Positions 41,182 to 49,765 of a stretch of 64,000 bases of DNA are shown piece by piece; the first letter of the stretch is position 1, and every line of letters starts with the position of its first letter. Under the pieces are notes generated by a model that was not told the DNA's origin, ran no database searches, and saw only the letters and a list, made by a program, of their open reading frames with translations. This DNA is from Kineosporia succinea (lineage in GTDB: Bacteria; Actinomycetota; Actinomycetes; Actinomycetales; Kineosporiaceae): positions 5,081,241-5,145,240 of the forward strand of contig NZ_JAUSQZ010000001.1 in the NCBI RefSeq assembly GCF_030811555.1. The letters are read 5' to 3'. A program made the position numbers and the translations under genes.

Positions 41182-42776
41182 CCGTTCTCGAGGAACCGGA
41201 TGGACTTCTCCACCCGGTCGAGGCGTTCGGCGAGCCGGTCGTGGTCGGAGTCGCGGGTGAACAGCACGATGTGGTCGGTGTCCCGCCCGGACTCCGACAT
41301 CACCATCAGGTAGCGGATTCTCAGCTTCAGGGTCGGATCCTTGCTGGCGGTCAGCGTGCCCTCGACCACCCAGGCCGAGCGGTTGTCGATGGTGGTGCGC
41401 ACCGGCGCGCCGAGCTCCTTCCTGTTCTCGGCCAGGAAGGTCTCGAGGTGCTGGCTCACCGCGACCGAGTCGTCCAGGTCGAGGCGGCGCGTCTGTTCCG
41501 CGTACAGCCCCTCCACGGTGGTGCCGCCCTTGATCGCGGCGATCACGTTGGCCCAGTCGCCGGTCTCGAGCACCCCGCCGTACTGGTTCGTGCAGAAGCA
41601 GGTCTTGCTCAGGTTCGAGTGCGGTGACCAGTCGGTGGGCCGGTCGAAAGCCAACCATGAAGTGGCCTTCTCGGTGCCCGTGTAGCTCACGAACTCCGGC
41701 TGCAGCCAGCGCGGCAGCACCACGAAGGCCGCGGCCAGCAGGGCGGTCACGGCCAGCACGGCGGCGATCCAGGGCGCCTTACGGGTTTTCGGGCCGATGG
41801 TGGACGTGGTGGTCGCCCCGGTGGTCACCGCCCCCGGTGCGGGTGGCTGGGGGAGGGGGACGTTCAGGCTCGGCTGGTCGTCCATCGAGTCGGGGGACGG
41901 ACGGCGTTGTGCGCCGGGGGCATTCACGCGGAACGCCTCGCGCAGTTCGGCGACCACGGCCCGGCACGAGGTGGTGCGCTCGGCCGGGTCCTTGGCCATC
42001 GCCCGCGCGATCACCTCGTTCACGGCCGCCGGTACCCCGGGCAGCGGGTCGGGGGTGGCCTGCATGTGCGCCCACAGCAGGGCTGCGTCGTCGTCGCGCC
42101 GGAACGGCGGCAGCCCCGAGAGCGTCTCGTACAGAACGCATCCCATCGCGTACACGTCGGCCGCCGAGGTCACCTCCTCGCCGGCGATCTGCTCGGGGGC
42201 GACATAGGCGATCGTGCCGATGAAGTGCCCGGCCGTGGTGTAGCCGGACAGACTGGTGGAGCGCTTCGTCAGGCCGAAGTCGGTGAGGTAGACGTGGTCC
42301 TCGCCGTCGGTGCGGGCGAGGAGGATGTTGCCCGGCTTCACGTCGCGGTGCACCAGGCCGTGCGCGTGCGCGGTGTCGAGCGCCGCCGCGACCTGGGTGA
42401 ACAGCGGCAGCACGCGCTCCGGGCCGAGCGGGCCGGCCTCCGCGAGCACCCGCCCCAGATCGGGCCCGTCGACGAAACGCATGGCGATGAACAGCACGCC
42501 GTCGGCCTCACCGGCGCCGTAGATCGGCAGCACGTTCGGGTGGTCGATGCTCGCGGCCAGTTCCGACTCCCGGATGAACCGCTGCCGGAACTTGTCGTTG
42601 CCGGCCAGTTCCGGGGCGATCAGCTTGAGCGCCACCCGCCGCCCGAGCGAGAGGTCACGGGCCCGGTGGACCACGGCCATGCCGCCGCGCGCGATGTAGC
42701 CCTCGATCTCGTACCCGGCCAGCACGTCGCCGGGCGACAGCATCGTCCGGCCGTGGGTGCCCCGGGGCTCGGTCAT
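41178..42776 (-). CDS. Membrane Ser/Thr protein kinase (PknB/PknH-like)
   Basis: A 532-residue kinase. The catalytic domain is at about 22-285: glycine loop ARGGMAVV, Lys51 in VALKLI, HRDVKPGN (Asp near 143), TDFGLTKR, then an activation segment rich in Ser/Thr and APEQIAG. A Pro-rich linker leads to one membrane helix at about 334-355. An extracellular domain of about 175 residues follows with a CFC pair; it has no PASTA repeats. It is the last gene of a four-gene operon starting at 46959. The likely partner is the convergent EmbR-like regulator and the FHA protein of the same operon. Confidence 0.92.
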   Translation of the reverse strand: MTEPRGTHGRTMLSPGDVLAGYEIEGYIARGGMAVVHRARDLSLGRRVALKLIAPELAGNDKFRQRFIRESELAASIDHPNVLPIYGAGEADGVLFIAMRFVDGPDLGRVLAEAGPLGPERVLPLFTQVAAALDTAHAHGLVHRDVKPGNILLARTDGEDHVYLTDFGLTKRSTSLSGYTTAGHFIGTIAYVAPEQIAGEEVTSAADVYAMGCVLYETLSGLPPFRRDDDAALLWAHMQATPDPLPGVPAAVNEVIARAMAKDPAERTTSCRAVVAELREAFRVNAPGAQRRPSPDSMDDQPSLNVPLPQPPAPGAVTTGATTTSTIGPKTRKAPWIAAVLAVTALLAAAFVVLPRWLQPEFVSYTGTEKATSWLAFDRPTDWSPHSNLSKTCFCTNQYGGVLETGDWANVIAAIKGGTTVEGLYAEQTRRLDLDDSVAVSQHLETFLAENRKELGAPVRTTIDNRSAWVVEGTLTASKDPTLKLRIRYLMVMSESGRDTDHIVLFTRDSDHDRLAERLDRVEKSIRFLENG

Positions 42777-42777
42777 G

Positions 42778-44484
42778 TCAGCCCCTGCTCACGCCGGCGC
42801 CCGCGCGGCCCGCCGGGGTGCCGCACGAGAAGCAGAACCGGTCGCCGGGGGACAGCTGGGATCCGCACTGTGGGCAGAAGCTGCCCGAAGGGTGGGCCGG
42901 GGCGTGCGGATTCGCCGGTGGTGCGGGCCGTTTCACGGTGGGCTCCTCGCCCGGGTCCTGCGGGTCGGTGGTGCCCGCGGCGAACACGGTGGTCGGGTGC
43001 TGGTCCGAGGACGACGCACTCGCCCGGTCTCGCGTCCCGCCTCCCGGGGGAGGCGAGGTGGGAGGGACGGTCTCCGCCCCGTCTTCTGCCGGCTCCTCGC
43101 CGCCGGCCCCGTGACGGCGCCGCGTGAGCGCGAGCGCGACCATGGCCGCGATCAGCACGGCCAGCACCAGGGCGGAGAACACCGCGATCGCGCGGCCGCT
43201 CCACCCGGCGACGTCGTCACCGGTGGGGGTGAGCACGTCGGCCTCGTCGGAGAGGTCCTCGGCGGTGCCGGACCTCTCCTCGGCCCGGGCCAGCAGGTCC
43301 ACGGCCACCCGCTGCCCGCCCGTCGCCTCGGCCGCGGCCTTCAGCTTGGGCACCGCGGCGGCGAACTGGGACGCCTCGAAAAGCTCGAGCCCGTCGTGGA
43401 ACTGGGCGTCGACCGGGCTGGAGTCGCGGGCCAGGCCGAACGTGCGCAGGTCGTTGGACATGTGTGACGACGACACCGACCCCAGCTCGTCGCTGCCCTC
43501 CGGGGTACCCAGGAACGCCACCAGGTCACCGCGCTCCGAGACCACGGGTGCGCCCTCGGCCAGCGGCCCGAACTCCTTCGACCACTTCTCCAGGTCGGCC
43601 GCGGAGATCGGCGAGCGCTCGGAGTCGGTGAGCGTGCCGGTGCCGACGGCGGGCTCTTCGTTGACGCCGCGCGAGGCGATCACCCAGTACTTCGCGCCCG
43701 GCTCGGGGTTGGCCAGCTGCAGGGTGAGCGGGGCGATGCCGCGCGGCTGCGTGGACAGCACCGCCACCCGGGCGTCGGACTGCGGCAGACCCTCGAGCTC
43801 GGAGTTCTCGCCCTCGGTGACGCTCGGCAGGACCCGGTGGCGCATGACCACGAAAACGGCGCAGTGGTGCGAGGTCTCCCAGGCGTAGCAGCTCTGGAGC
43901 CGGTCGTTGATCTCCGGGTTCGTCGGCGGGCTGTCGGCGAGTGTTCCCTTGTTCTTCTCGGTGATGGTGGTGCGGGCGAACGGGTCGGCGGGCATCTCCT
44001 TCATGAACTTCGCGTCCACGAAGGCCTGGTTGACGCCCCAGGTGCCGAACCGCTTCTCCTGCGCCGCGTCGTCGGCGAGCGCGCCCTTGCCGGTGATGAC
44101 CAGGCCGCGGGAGTTCACGAAGGTGCCGGAGGAGACCGCCTGCGGGTCCTCGACCTTGCGGTAGCGGTATTTCTCCACGTGGTAGTGGTGCAGTGCGACG
44201 TACACCTCGGCGACGGTCTCGACCTGGACCAGCGCGCCCTGGGCGACGAGGTCGGGGGTGGTCCACTCCTGCCCGCCCCGGGGGAGGTCGACATGGCTGT
44301 CGGCGTCGTGCTCGGTGTGGGCGGTGGCGCTGGGGGACGGCGTGCCGGCCGTGCCCTGGTGGTGGTGGCCGTCGGGCGTGGAGGCCTGGGCCGGCAGGGC
44401 GCCGACCACCGAGGACAGCATCAGAGCGACAACTGTCGCCAGAAGTCTGGCTGAGTGCGGCCCCCCGCCGCTGGTCACGGTCAT
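42778..44484 (-). CDS. Membrane protein with degenerate trypsin-like domain and C-terminal zinc ribbon
   Basis: A 568-residue protein. A signal anchor is at about 12-35. An extracellular region (about 60-345) resembles trypsin-like HtrA proteases: GTFVNSRGLVITGKGA (about 118-133) corresponds to the usual catalytic-His strand, but His is absent, and EGAPVVSERGDLVAF (about 309-323) corresponds to the GNSGGP serine loop, but Ser is replaced. A membrane helix is at about 431-452. The cytoplasmic tail is Pro-rich and ends in a CPQC...CFSC zinc ribbon. So it looks like a non-catalytic sensor. The start at 44484 has AAGGAGG 5 nt upstream. One base separates its stop from the kinase start. Confidence 0.65.
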   Translation of the reverse strand: MTVTSGGGPHSARLLATVVALMLSSVVGALPAQASTPDGHHHQGTAGTPSPSATAHTEHDADSHVDLPRGGQEWTTPDLVAQGALVQVETVAEVYVALHHYHVEKYRYRKVEDPQAVSSGTFVNSRGLVITGKGALADDAAQEKRFGTWGVNQAFVDAKFMKEMPADPFARTTITEKNKGTLADSPPTNPEINDRLQSCYAWETSHHCAVFVVMRHRVLPSVTEGENSELEGLPQSDARVAVLSTQPRGIAPLTLQLANPEPGAKYWVIASRGVNEEPAVGTGTLTDSERSPISAADLEKWSKEFGPLAEGAPVVSERGDLVAFLGTPEGSDELGSVSSSHMSNDLRTFGLARDSSPVDAQFHDGLELFEASQFAAAVPKLKAAAEATGGQRVAVDLLARAEERSGTAEDLSDEADVLTPTGDDVAGWSGRAIAVFSALVLAVLIAAMVALALTRRRHGAGGEEPAEDGAETVPPTSPPPGGGTRDRASASSSDQHPTTVFAAGTTDPQDPGEEPTVKRPAPPANPHAPAHPSGSFCPQCGSQLSPGDRFCFSCGTPAGRAGAGVSRG

Positions 44485-44557
44485 CCCGGCCTCCTCCTTC
44501 CTTTCCGGACAGTATCGGCTGTCGGGACATGACCGACATACCCCCGTCGGTCGCGGG

Positions 44558-45775
44558 CTACCGGCCACCGCTGTGGTAGGCGTCGTAGGTCATGGTGCGC
44601 CGTCCCATCCGGATCGTCGTGCCGCCCGTCAGCTCGACCGGCACCTCGCCCCGCACCGGCCGGGCCCCCTGGGGGCCGAGCAGGAAGGTGCCGTTCGAGG
44701 AGTCCTCGTCGGTGAGGCAGGCCGTCCAGTCGACGAGCGTGACGCGGGCGTGCACCCGGGAGACCCCGTCGATGTCGTCGTTGAGCACCATCGGCCGGGC
44801 GTCGCCCGCGCGCACCGCGGGGTGCGAACCCGGGTCGCGGCCGATGATCAGGTCGCTGTCGACCGTGACCGAGGTGCCGTCGTCGAGCACCAGCACACCC
44901 AGGGCCGGGCGGGGCCGGTGGACGATCGTGCGGGAGACCTGGTGCATCGAGATGCCGCAGAGGGAGCAGAAACTCGCCTGGGGATCGGTGAAGTGTGCCC
45001 GGGCGCAGAGCACTCCCTCGATCGGCGCGACGTTGGGCCGGGGTACGGACAGGCCGCCGCCGGGGGTACGCAGGGGCGTGGGCTCGAGCCGTTCCTGCCC
45101 GAGGTGCGGGGTGGGCGGCAGCGACGAGCCGTAGCTGCGGTCGTGAGCCGGCGGCCGCACGAGCGGGGCCTTCACGGTGGGTGCGGTGCGGGCGAGGTTC
45201 TCCTCGGTGGTGAGGGCGGACCGGGGCACGACCAGGGGGCGTTCCGCGGTGACCTCGTCCCTCGCCGAGGCCGGGCTCCCGTCGCCGCGCCCCACGACGA
45301 GGCCGGAGCCGAGGAGGGTACCCCGGGACAGGTTCAGCGAGATCCCCTCCGCTGTCGCTGATCCCGTCCCGGGGTACGTGTGGGCCGTCCGGAGGTGGAA
45401 ACCTTCCACGCCGGACGGGAAGCGCCGCTCGACCCAGGCCAGGGAGTCGTTGCCGCGCAGGATCTCGGGGGCCCGGCCGCTCACGTGCACCTCGGCCTCG
45501 ACGGCGTTGTGCAGCAGCAGCACCAGCCCGCCGTCGTCGGACCCGGCGGGGCCGGACGGCGGTTCGAGGGCCAGGGCGAACGGGGGCAGGTCGGTGCCGC
45601 CGACGCGGGCCGCGAGCGCGGGCAGCGTGGCCCGGCCGGCCGTGGCCGTGCAGGCGTCGAGCAGCGCGCGGGCCCCCGGGTGGGCCGGGTCGGCGATCAG
45701 CAGGGCCAGGCCCGGGCCGCGGTGCACGATCCCGGTGCCGGGCCGGATCGTGGTGCGGCTCGTCTCGATGCTCAT
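44558..45775 (-). CDS. FHA-domain protein with Cys-rich motif
   Basis: A 405-residue soluble protein. The N-terminal 200 residues are unrecognised. A Cys cluster CARAHFTDPQASFCSLCG (about 258-276) could bind zinc. A C-terminal FHA domain (about 305-395) has IIGRDPG, SRVHARV and SSNGTFL, the canonical phosphothreonine-binding residues. It overlaps the upstream flavoprotein gene (ATGA) and precedes the pseudoprotease gene by 73 bp. It is probably an adaptor for the kinase encoded in the same operon. Confidence 0.82.
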   Translation of the reverse strand: MSIETSRTTIRPGTGIVHRGPGLALLIADPAHPGARALLDACTATAGRATLPALAARVGGTDLPPFALALEPPSGPAGSDDGGLVLLLHNAVEAEVHVSGRAPEILRGNDSLAWVERRFPSGVEGFHLRTAHTYPGTGSATAEGISLNLSRGTLLGSGLVVGRGDGSPASARDEVTAERPLVVPRSALTTEENLARTAPTVKAPLVRPPAHDRSYGSSLPPTPHLGQERLEPTPLRTPGGGLSVPRPNVAPIEGVLCARAHFTDPQASFCSLCGISMHQVSRTIVHRPRPALGVLVLDDGTSVTVDSDLIIGRDPGSHPAVRAGDARPMVLNDDIDGVSRVHARVTLVDWTACLTDEDSSNGTFLLGPQGARPVRGEVPVELTGGTTIRMGRRTMTYDAYHSGGR

Positions 45776-46959
45776 GACCGCCTCCGGCGCAGCCGGAACG
45801 GCGTGCGGCGCGCGCAGAATCCCTGCTGGGCCAGGTCGTCGGCGATGTGGCGGGCGGCCCGGCGCAGGCCGTCGAAGGTGTCCGCGTCAGGGGTGCGCTC
45901 GCTCCGGGTGGCGGCCCCGCCGGCGTAGAGGCGCCCGCCGTAGGTGCGGGTGCCGCTGACCTCGCCGGTCGGTTCCACGGCCAGGTGGTTCAGTGAGTTG
46001 CGCCGCGCGCCGGAGTGTTCCAGCAGGTCGGCGACGACGCGGTGGCCGCTGACGTCGGGGTCGGGCCCGGCGCAGTCGACGAGGAAGTCGCCGGTGATCT
46101 CGAGCGGGCTGCCCCCGGTGGGCGGCCGCAGCAGCAGGGTGAGACGCGTGCCCCGGGCCCGCACCAGCTGGGCGTCACCCCGGATCGCCCGGTACCAGCC
46201 CTCTTTCCGGCCGCGGGGCAGGTCGTCGCCGGGCCTGTCGGGGCCGGCGAGGTGCACGATGCGGACCTCGGTGTGCCGGGCCGCGCGGTCGGCGGCCAGG
46301 CGCCGCAGCACCCGCGCGGCGTCCGGCCCGTCGCCGCGCACCACGACGGTGCAGCGGCGGGCGGCGACCTCGCGGTAGACGTGTTCGTGGCCCTCGAGGG
46401 AGTGCACGACGCGGTGCTGGTCGCCGGTGTCGGCCCGGTAGCGCACCAGGTCGGGCTGCATCCGCAGGCCCGGGTGGCCGAGCGACAGGTGCACGAACCG
46501 GCTGCGGAAGACTACCCGGCGCGGTGCGCCCGACCGCGGGGACGGCCCCGGCCCCGGCGTGAGCACGGTGAAGTAGCCGCCGCCCGCGCGCCGGCGCGTC
46601 ATCCGCACGGTGCCCCGGGTCAGCATCGCCGGGTACCCGACGCGATCGTGGTCGCGGCGCAGGCCGGTGACCACGTCGTCCACCATCGGGTCGTTCACCG
46701 TGGCCTGGGACACCCGGGCCAGGTGCTCGAAGGTCTGCCAGGGCACCTCGAGGTTGGACAGCACCCGCAGCGAGTGCGGGGGCACGGCGCGGCGGCGCAG
46801 CTGATCGACCAGGGCGAGCGAGCCGGGACCGCCGCCGACGCTGACGAGCGGGACGTCGACGAGGGGGAGACCGGCCGCCAGCAGCAGGTCGTCCGACCAG
46901 ATCGAGGTGGCGACCAGGTGCGGCGTGAGGTCACCGTGAGCGGTACCGGTGGTGGTCAT
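45772..46959 (-). CDS. FAD/NAD(P)-binding Rossmann-fold protein, function unknown
   Basis: A 395-residue protein. VPLVSVGGGPGSLALVDQL (Rossmann loop GGGPGS at about 42-47) is a dinucleotide-binding start. A mid-region TVVVRGDGPDAARVLRRLAA could be a second nucleotide site, and FLVDCAGPDPD resembles the ATG-type motif of flavin oxidoreductases. The overall pattern suggests an FAD-dependent oxidoreductase relative, but the family is uncertain. The ATG at 46959 has AAGGAGG 10 nt upstream; a GTG precedes it by 3 bp. It is first in the FHA-kinase operon, an unusual place for a flavoprotein. Confidence 0.6.
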   Translation of the reverse strand: MTTTGTAHGDLTPHLVATSIWSDDLLLAAGLPLVDVPLVSVGGGPGSLALVDQLRRRAVPPHSLRVLSNLEVPWQTFEHLARVSQATVNDPMVDDVVTGLRRDHDRVGYPAMLTRGTVRMTRRRAGGGYFTVLTPGPGPSPRSGAPRRVVFRSRFVHLSLGHPGLRMQPDLVRYRADTGDQHRVVHSLEGHEHVYREVAARRCTVVVRGDGPDAARVLRRLAADRAARHTEVRIVHLAGPDRPGDDLPRGRKEGWYRAIRGDAQLVRARGTRLTLLLRPPTGGSPLEITGDFLVDCAGPDPDVSGHRVVADLLEHSGARRNSLNHLAVEPTGEVSGTRTYGGRLYAGGAATRSERTPDADTFDGLRRAARHIADDLAQQGFCARRTPFRLRRRRS

Positions 46960-47088
46960 CACGGTGGAACCTCCTTCTGCGGACCACGGGAGTGGCTGAC
47001 GAGAAAGAGGTTGCCGGTGAGCGATGAAGCTTGGCTGAAGGCAGCGATCGCCTGGTGAAGCGATCGCCGGCCGCTGGGTGGAGCGTGC

Positions 47089-47841
47089 CTACCGCTTGGT
47101 GAACCGCTCGACGAACTCGGCGAAGTCGGGCCGGCCCACGGTGGCCGCCTGCGCCCACGACTCGAACTCGAGAACCTCGGGCAGCTCGGAGGTCTCGGCG
47201 ATCTGCACGGCGCGCTTGGCGTCGCGGATCAGGCCCGGATCCCGGGAGGCGGCCTGGTGCGCGAGCGTGGTGGCGACCTTGACCGGGTCGTCGGCGATCC
47301 GGGTGACCAGGCCGTGCTGCAGGCCGTCTTCGGCCGAGATGGTCTCGGCGGCGATGATCGCGGCCAGCGCCCGGTCGGCCCCCATCCGCCGGGTCAGGAA
47401 CCAGCTGGCCCCGCCGCCCGGGTGCAGGCCGATGTCGGCGAACGTGACGGCGAACTGGGCACCCCGCCCGGCGATCACGATGTCACAGGCCAGAGCGATG
47501 TTGATGCCCGCGCCGACGGCCACGCCCTGCACCGCGGCGATGGTCGGGACGGGCAGGTCGGCCACGCCCAGGAAGCTGCCGTAGACGTGTTTCAGGTCTT
47601 CGCGGATCTGGTGGGTCGGCCGTTTCAGGTCACCGAAGAGGCCGGGGATGTCGGCCCCGGCGCAGAACGCCTTGCCCTCGGCCCGCACCACCAGGGCCCG
47701 GGCGTCGTCGTCGGTGGCGACCCGGGCCACGGCCTCGGCGAGCTCGTCCAGCATGGCGGCGGACAGCGCGTTGCGCCGTTTCGGGGCGGCCAGCACGATG
47801 TGGCGCACCGGGCCGTCCTTCTCCAGCCGGACCGACTTCAT
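47089..47841 (-). CDS. Enoyl-CoA hydratase/isomerase-family protein
   Basis: A 250-residue crotonase-fold protein. FCAGADIPGLFG (oxyanion hole, first half) and VQGVAVGAGINIALACDIVIA (second half) are intact, and DIGLHPGGGASWFL carries acidic and Gly residues near the usual catalytic positions. It probably acts on an acyl-CoA in fatty-acid or aromatic breakdown; substrate unknown. The ATG at 47841 has GAGGGAG 8 nt upstream. The next gene upstream on the same strand is an LLM-class oxidoreductase. Confidence 0.88.
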   Translation of the reverse strand: MKSVRLEKDGPVRHIVLAAPKRRNALSAAMLDELAEAVARVATDDDARALVVRAEGKAFCAGADIPGLFGDLKRPTHQIREDLKHVYGSFLGVADLPVPTIAAVQGVAVGAGINIALACDIVIAGRGAQFAVTFADIGLHPGGGASWFLTRRMGADRALAAIIAAETISAEDGLQHGLVTRIADDPVKVATTLAHQAASRDPGLIRDAKRAVQIAETSELPEVLEFESWAQAATVGRPDFAEFVERFTKR

Positions 47842-47939
47842 CGTCACAACTCCCTCGGGGAGACGGATCGGGCGTGATCACGCAGTACCTTGCCGTGATC
47901 ATGCCCGATCCGCCCCTCGAATCCGGCGGTGCCGGGGGC

Positions 47940-48866
47940 TCAGCCCAGCTGAGGCGCGACCTGCGAGGCCACCAGCTCGACGTGGTCGAGGTCGGCCAGG
48001 TCGAGGACCTGCAGGAAGAGCCGCGCGGCCCCCTGCTCGCGGTACTTGCCGACGGCCTCGACAGCCTGGTCGACGGTGCCCACGATGCCGCCGTTCTCGC
48101 GCATCTCCTCGACGTCGCGCCCGATCGCGGCGGCCCGGCGCTTGACCTCGGCGTCGTCACGGCCCACGCAGACCACGGCGGCGGACGAGAAGGTGGGCAG
48201 GTCCGCGCGGCCGGCCTCGGCGCAGGCCTGGCGCACCCGCTCGAACAGCGGGCCCACCTCGTCCTGCTTGACGAACGGGGTGTTGAACTCGGCGGCGAAC
48301 CGCGCGGCCAGGGCGGGGGTCCGCCTGGCGCCCTTGCCACCGACGATGAACGGCAGCCGTTCCTGCTTCGGCTTGGGCAGCGCGGGGGAGTCGCTGAACC
48401 GGTAGTGCTTGCCCTGGAAGTCGTAGGTCTGCCCGACCGGGGTGGTGAACAGGCCCTCGATGATCTCGAGCTGCTCGGCCAGACGGTCGAAGCGCTCGCC
48501 GACGGGCGGGAACGGGATGCCGTAGGCCGAGTGCTCGGCGTCGAACCAGCCCGCGCCGAGGCCGAACTCGACCCGGCCGCCGCTCATCTCGTCGACCTGG
48601 GCCACGCTCACGGCGAGCGGGCCCGGGTGGCGGAAGGTGCCCGAGGTCACCAGGGTGCCGAGGCGGATGGTGGACGTCTGGACGGCCAGACCGGCCAGCG
48701 TCACCCAGGCGTCGGTGGGGCCGGGCAGCCCGTCGCCGCCCATCGTGAGGTAGTGGTCGGAACGGAAGAAGCCGTCGTAACCGGCCGCCTCCGCGGTCTG
48801 GGCGACCTTGAGCAGATCGGAGTAGGTCGCCCCCTGCTGGGGCTCGGTGAAAATGACCAGACGCAT
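47940..48866 (-). CDS. LLM-class F420-dependent oxidoreductase-type protein
   Basis: A 308-residue luciferase-like TIM barrel. Typical segments are AQTAEAAGYDGFFRSDHYL, RLGTLVTSGTFRHPGPLAV, GRVEFGLGAGWFDAEHSAYG and LPFIVGGKGARRTPALAARF. In actinobacteria most such proteins bind coenzyme F420, fewer bind FMN. Substrate unknown. The ATG at 48866 begins at MRLVIF; the frame is open slightly upstream. Precedes the enoyl-CoA hydratase-like gene by 98 bp on the same strand. Confidence 0.87.
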   Translation of the reverse strand: MRLVIFTEPQQGATYSDLLKVAQTAEAAGYDGFFRSDHYLTMGGDGLPGPTDAWVTLAGLAVQTSTIRLGTLVTSGTFRHPGPLAVSVAQVDEMSGGRVEFGLGAGWFDAEHSAYGIPFPPVGERFDRLAEQLEIIEGLFTTPVGQTYDFQGKHYRFSDSPALPKPKQERLPFIVGGKGARRTPALAARFAAEFNTPFVKQDEVGPLFERVRQACAEAGRADLPTFSSAAVVCVGRDDAEVKRRAAAIGRDVEEMRENGGIVGTVDQAVEAVGKYREQGAARLFLQVLDLADLDHVELVASQVAPQLG

Positions 48867-48968
48867 GATCCCCACCTTGGCAGATGCCCGGCGGCGTCCT
48901 GTAGCCGACCTTCTCCACCAGCTCTGGTGGGAACCTCGAAACAGTCTGAAATTGGATACATCTCACTA

Positions 48969-48998
48969 TTGACAGAACGCTTGTGAACGGACTGTGAA
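48969..48998 (+). promoter_or_regulatory. Possible promoter for the DUF202 pair
   Basis: TTGACA at 48969-48974 and TGTGAA at 48993-48998, spaced 18 bp, in an AT-rich patch just before the start codon at 49016. The -35 is perfect; the -10 is weak. Confidence 0.35.
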
Positions 48999-49015
48999 TG
49001 GTCGAGCCTGGAGGC

Positions 49016-49375
49016 ATGGTGCCTTCCTGGGAGCGAAAACTGCTGTCCGAGGGGGAGGCTCCGGACCCGCGGTTCACCCTGGCCAACGAGCGCACGTTCC
49101 TGGCCTGGATCCGCACGTCGCTCGGCCTGGTCGCCGGCGGCATCGGTGCGGACGCCTTCCTCACCGACGTCCCCGACCTCGAACGGGAACTGCTCAGCTC
49201 CCTGCTGCTCCTGATGGGTGGTGTGCTGGCCGTCGCCGCGTACCGCCGCTGGTGGGCCGGTGAGCGCGCGATGCGCTCGAACCAGCCGCTGCCCCTGCTC
49301 GGCCTGGTCGGGCTGATCGGCTACGGGGTGGGCCTGGCCGCGCTCGTGCTCATCGGGACCGTGCTGCTGCGCTGA
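49016..49375 (+). CDS. DUF202 (YidH-type) small membrane protein
   Basis: A 119-residue protein with three membrane helices. DPRFTLANERTFLAWIRTSLGLVAGGIG is the DUF202/YidH signature. Function unknown. The ATG at 49016 is close to GGAGG (1-nt gap); a GTG three bases on has better spacing, and an ATG at 48998 lacks a ribosome site. The stop overlaps the next start by one base (TGATG). Confidence 0.85.
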   Translation: MVPSWERKLLSEGEAPDPRFTLANERTFLAWIRTSLGLVAGGIGADAFLTDVPDLERELLSSLLLLMGGVLAVAAYRRWWAGERAMRSNQPLPLLGLVGLIGYGVGLAALVLIGTVLLR

Positions 49376-49692
49376 TGGTGCGTTCCGACGACCCGGGCCT
49401 GCAGGTCGAGCGCACCACCCTGGCCTGGATCCGCACCTCGATGGCCTTCGCCGTGGTGTCGCTGCTGCTCATCCGCACCGGCCGGCCCGAGACGATCGTG
49501 GTGGCGATGGTGCTCACGCTGACCGGGCTGGCGGCGAGCATCGGGCTGAGCCTGGTGCAGCGGGCCCGGCACCGGGGGCGGGTCACGGACTTCAACCACT
49601 CCGACCCGGTGCACGGTTTCCGCGCGGTGGGGGTGGCCACCGGGCTGACCCTGCTGCTGGTGCTGGCGGCGCTGTGGTGCGTGTGGCTGTGA
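49375..49692 (+). CDS. Second DUF202-family small membrane protein
   Basis: A 105-residue protein with three membrane helices and the ERTTLAWIRTSMAF motif of the family. It is coupled to the preceding DUF202 gene (stop and start share one base). Such YidH/YidG-type pairs occur elsewhere in bacteria; the role is unknown. Confidence 0.85.
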   Translation: MVRSDDPGLQVERTTLAWIRTSMAFAVVSLLLIRTGRPETIVVAMVLTLTGLAASIGLSLVQRARHRGRVTDFNHSDPVHGFRAVGVATGLTLLLVLAALWCVWL

Positions 49693-49765
49693 GGCTCGGA
49701 CGACGATGACAGTGGACGCGGCGGTCGCCTGAGGCTCGTCGCTCACCTGGGTGGCCGGGCCCGGT

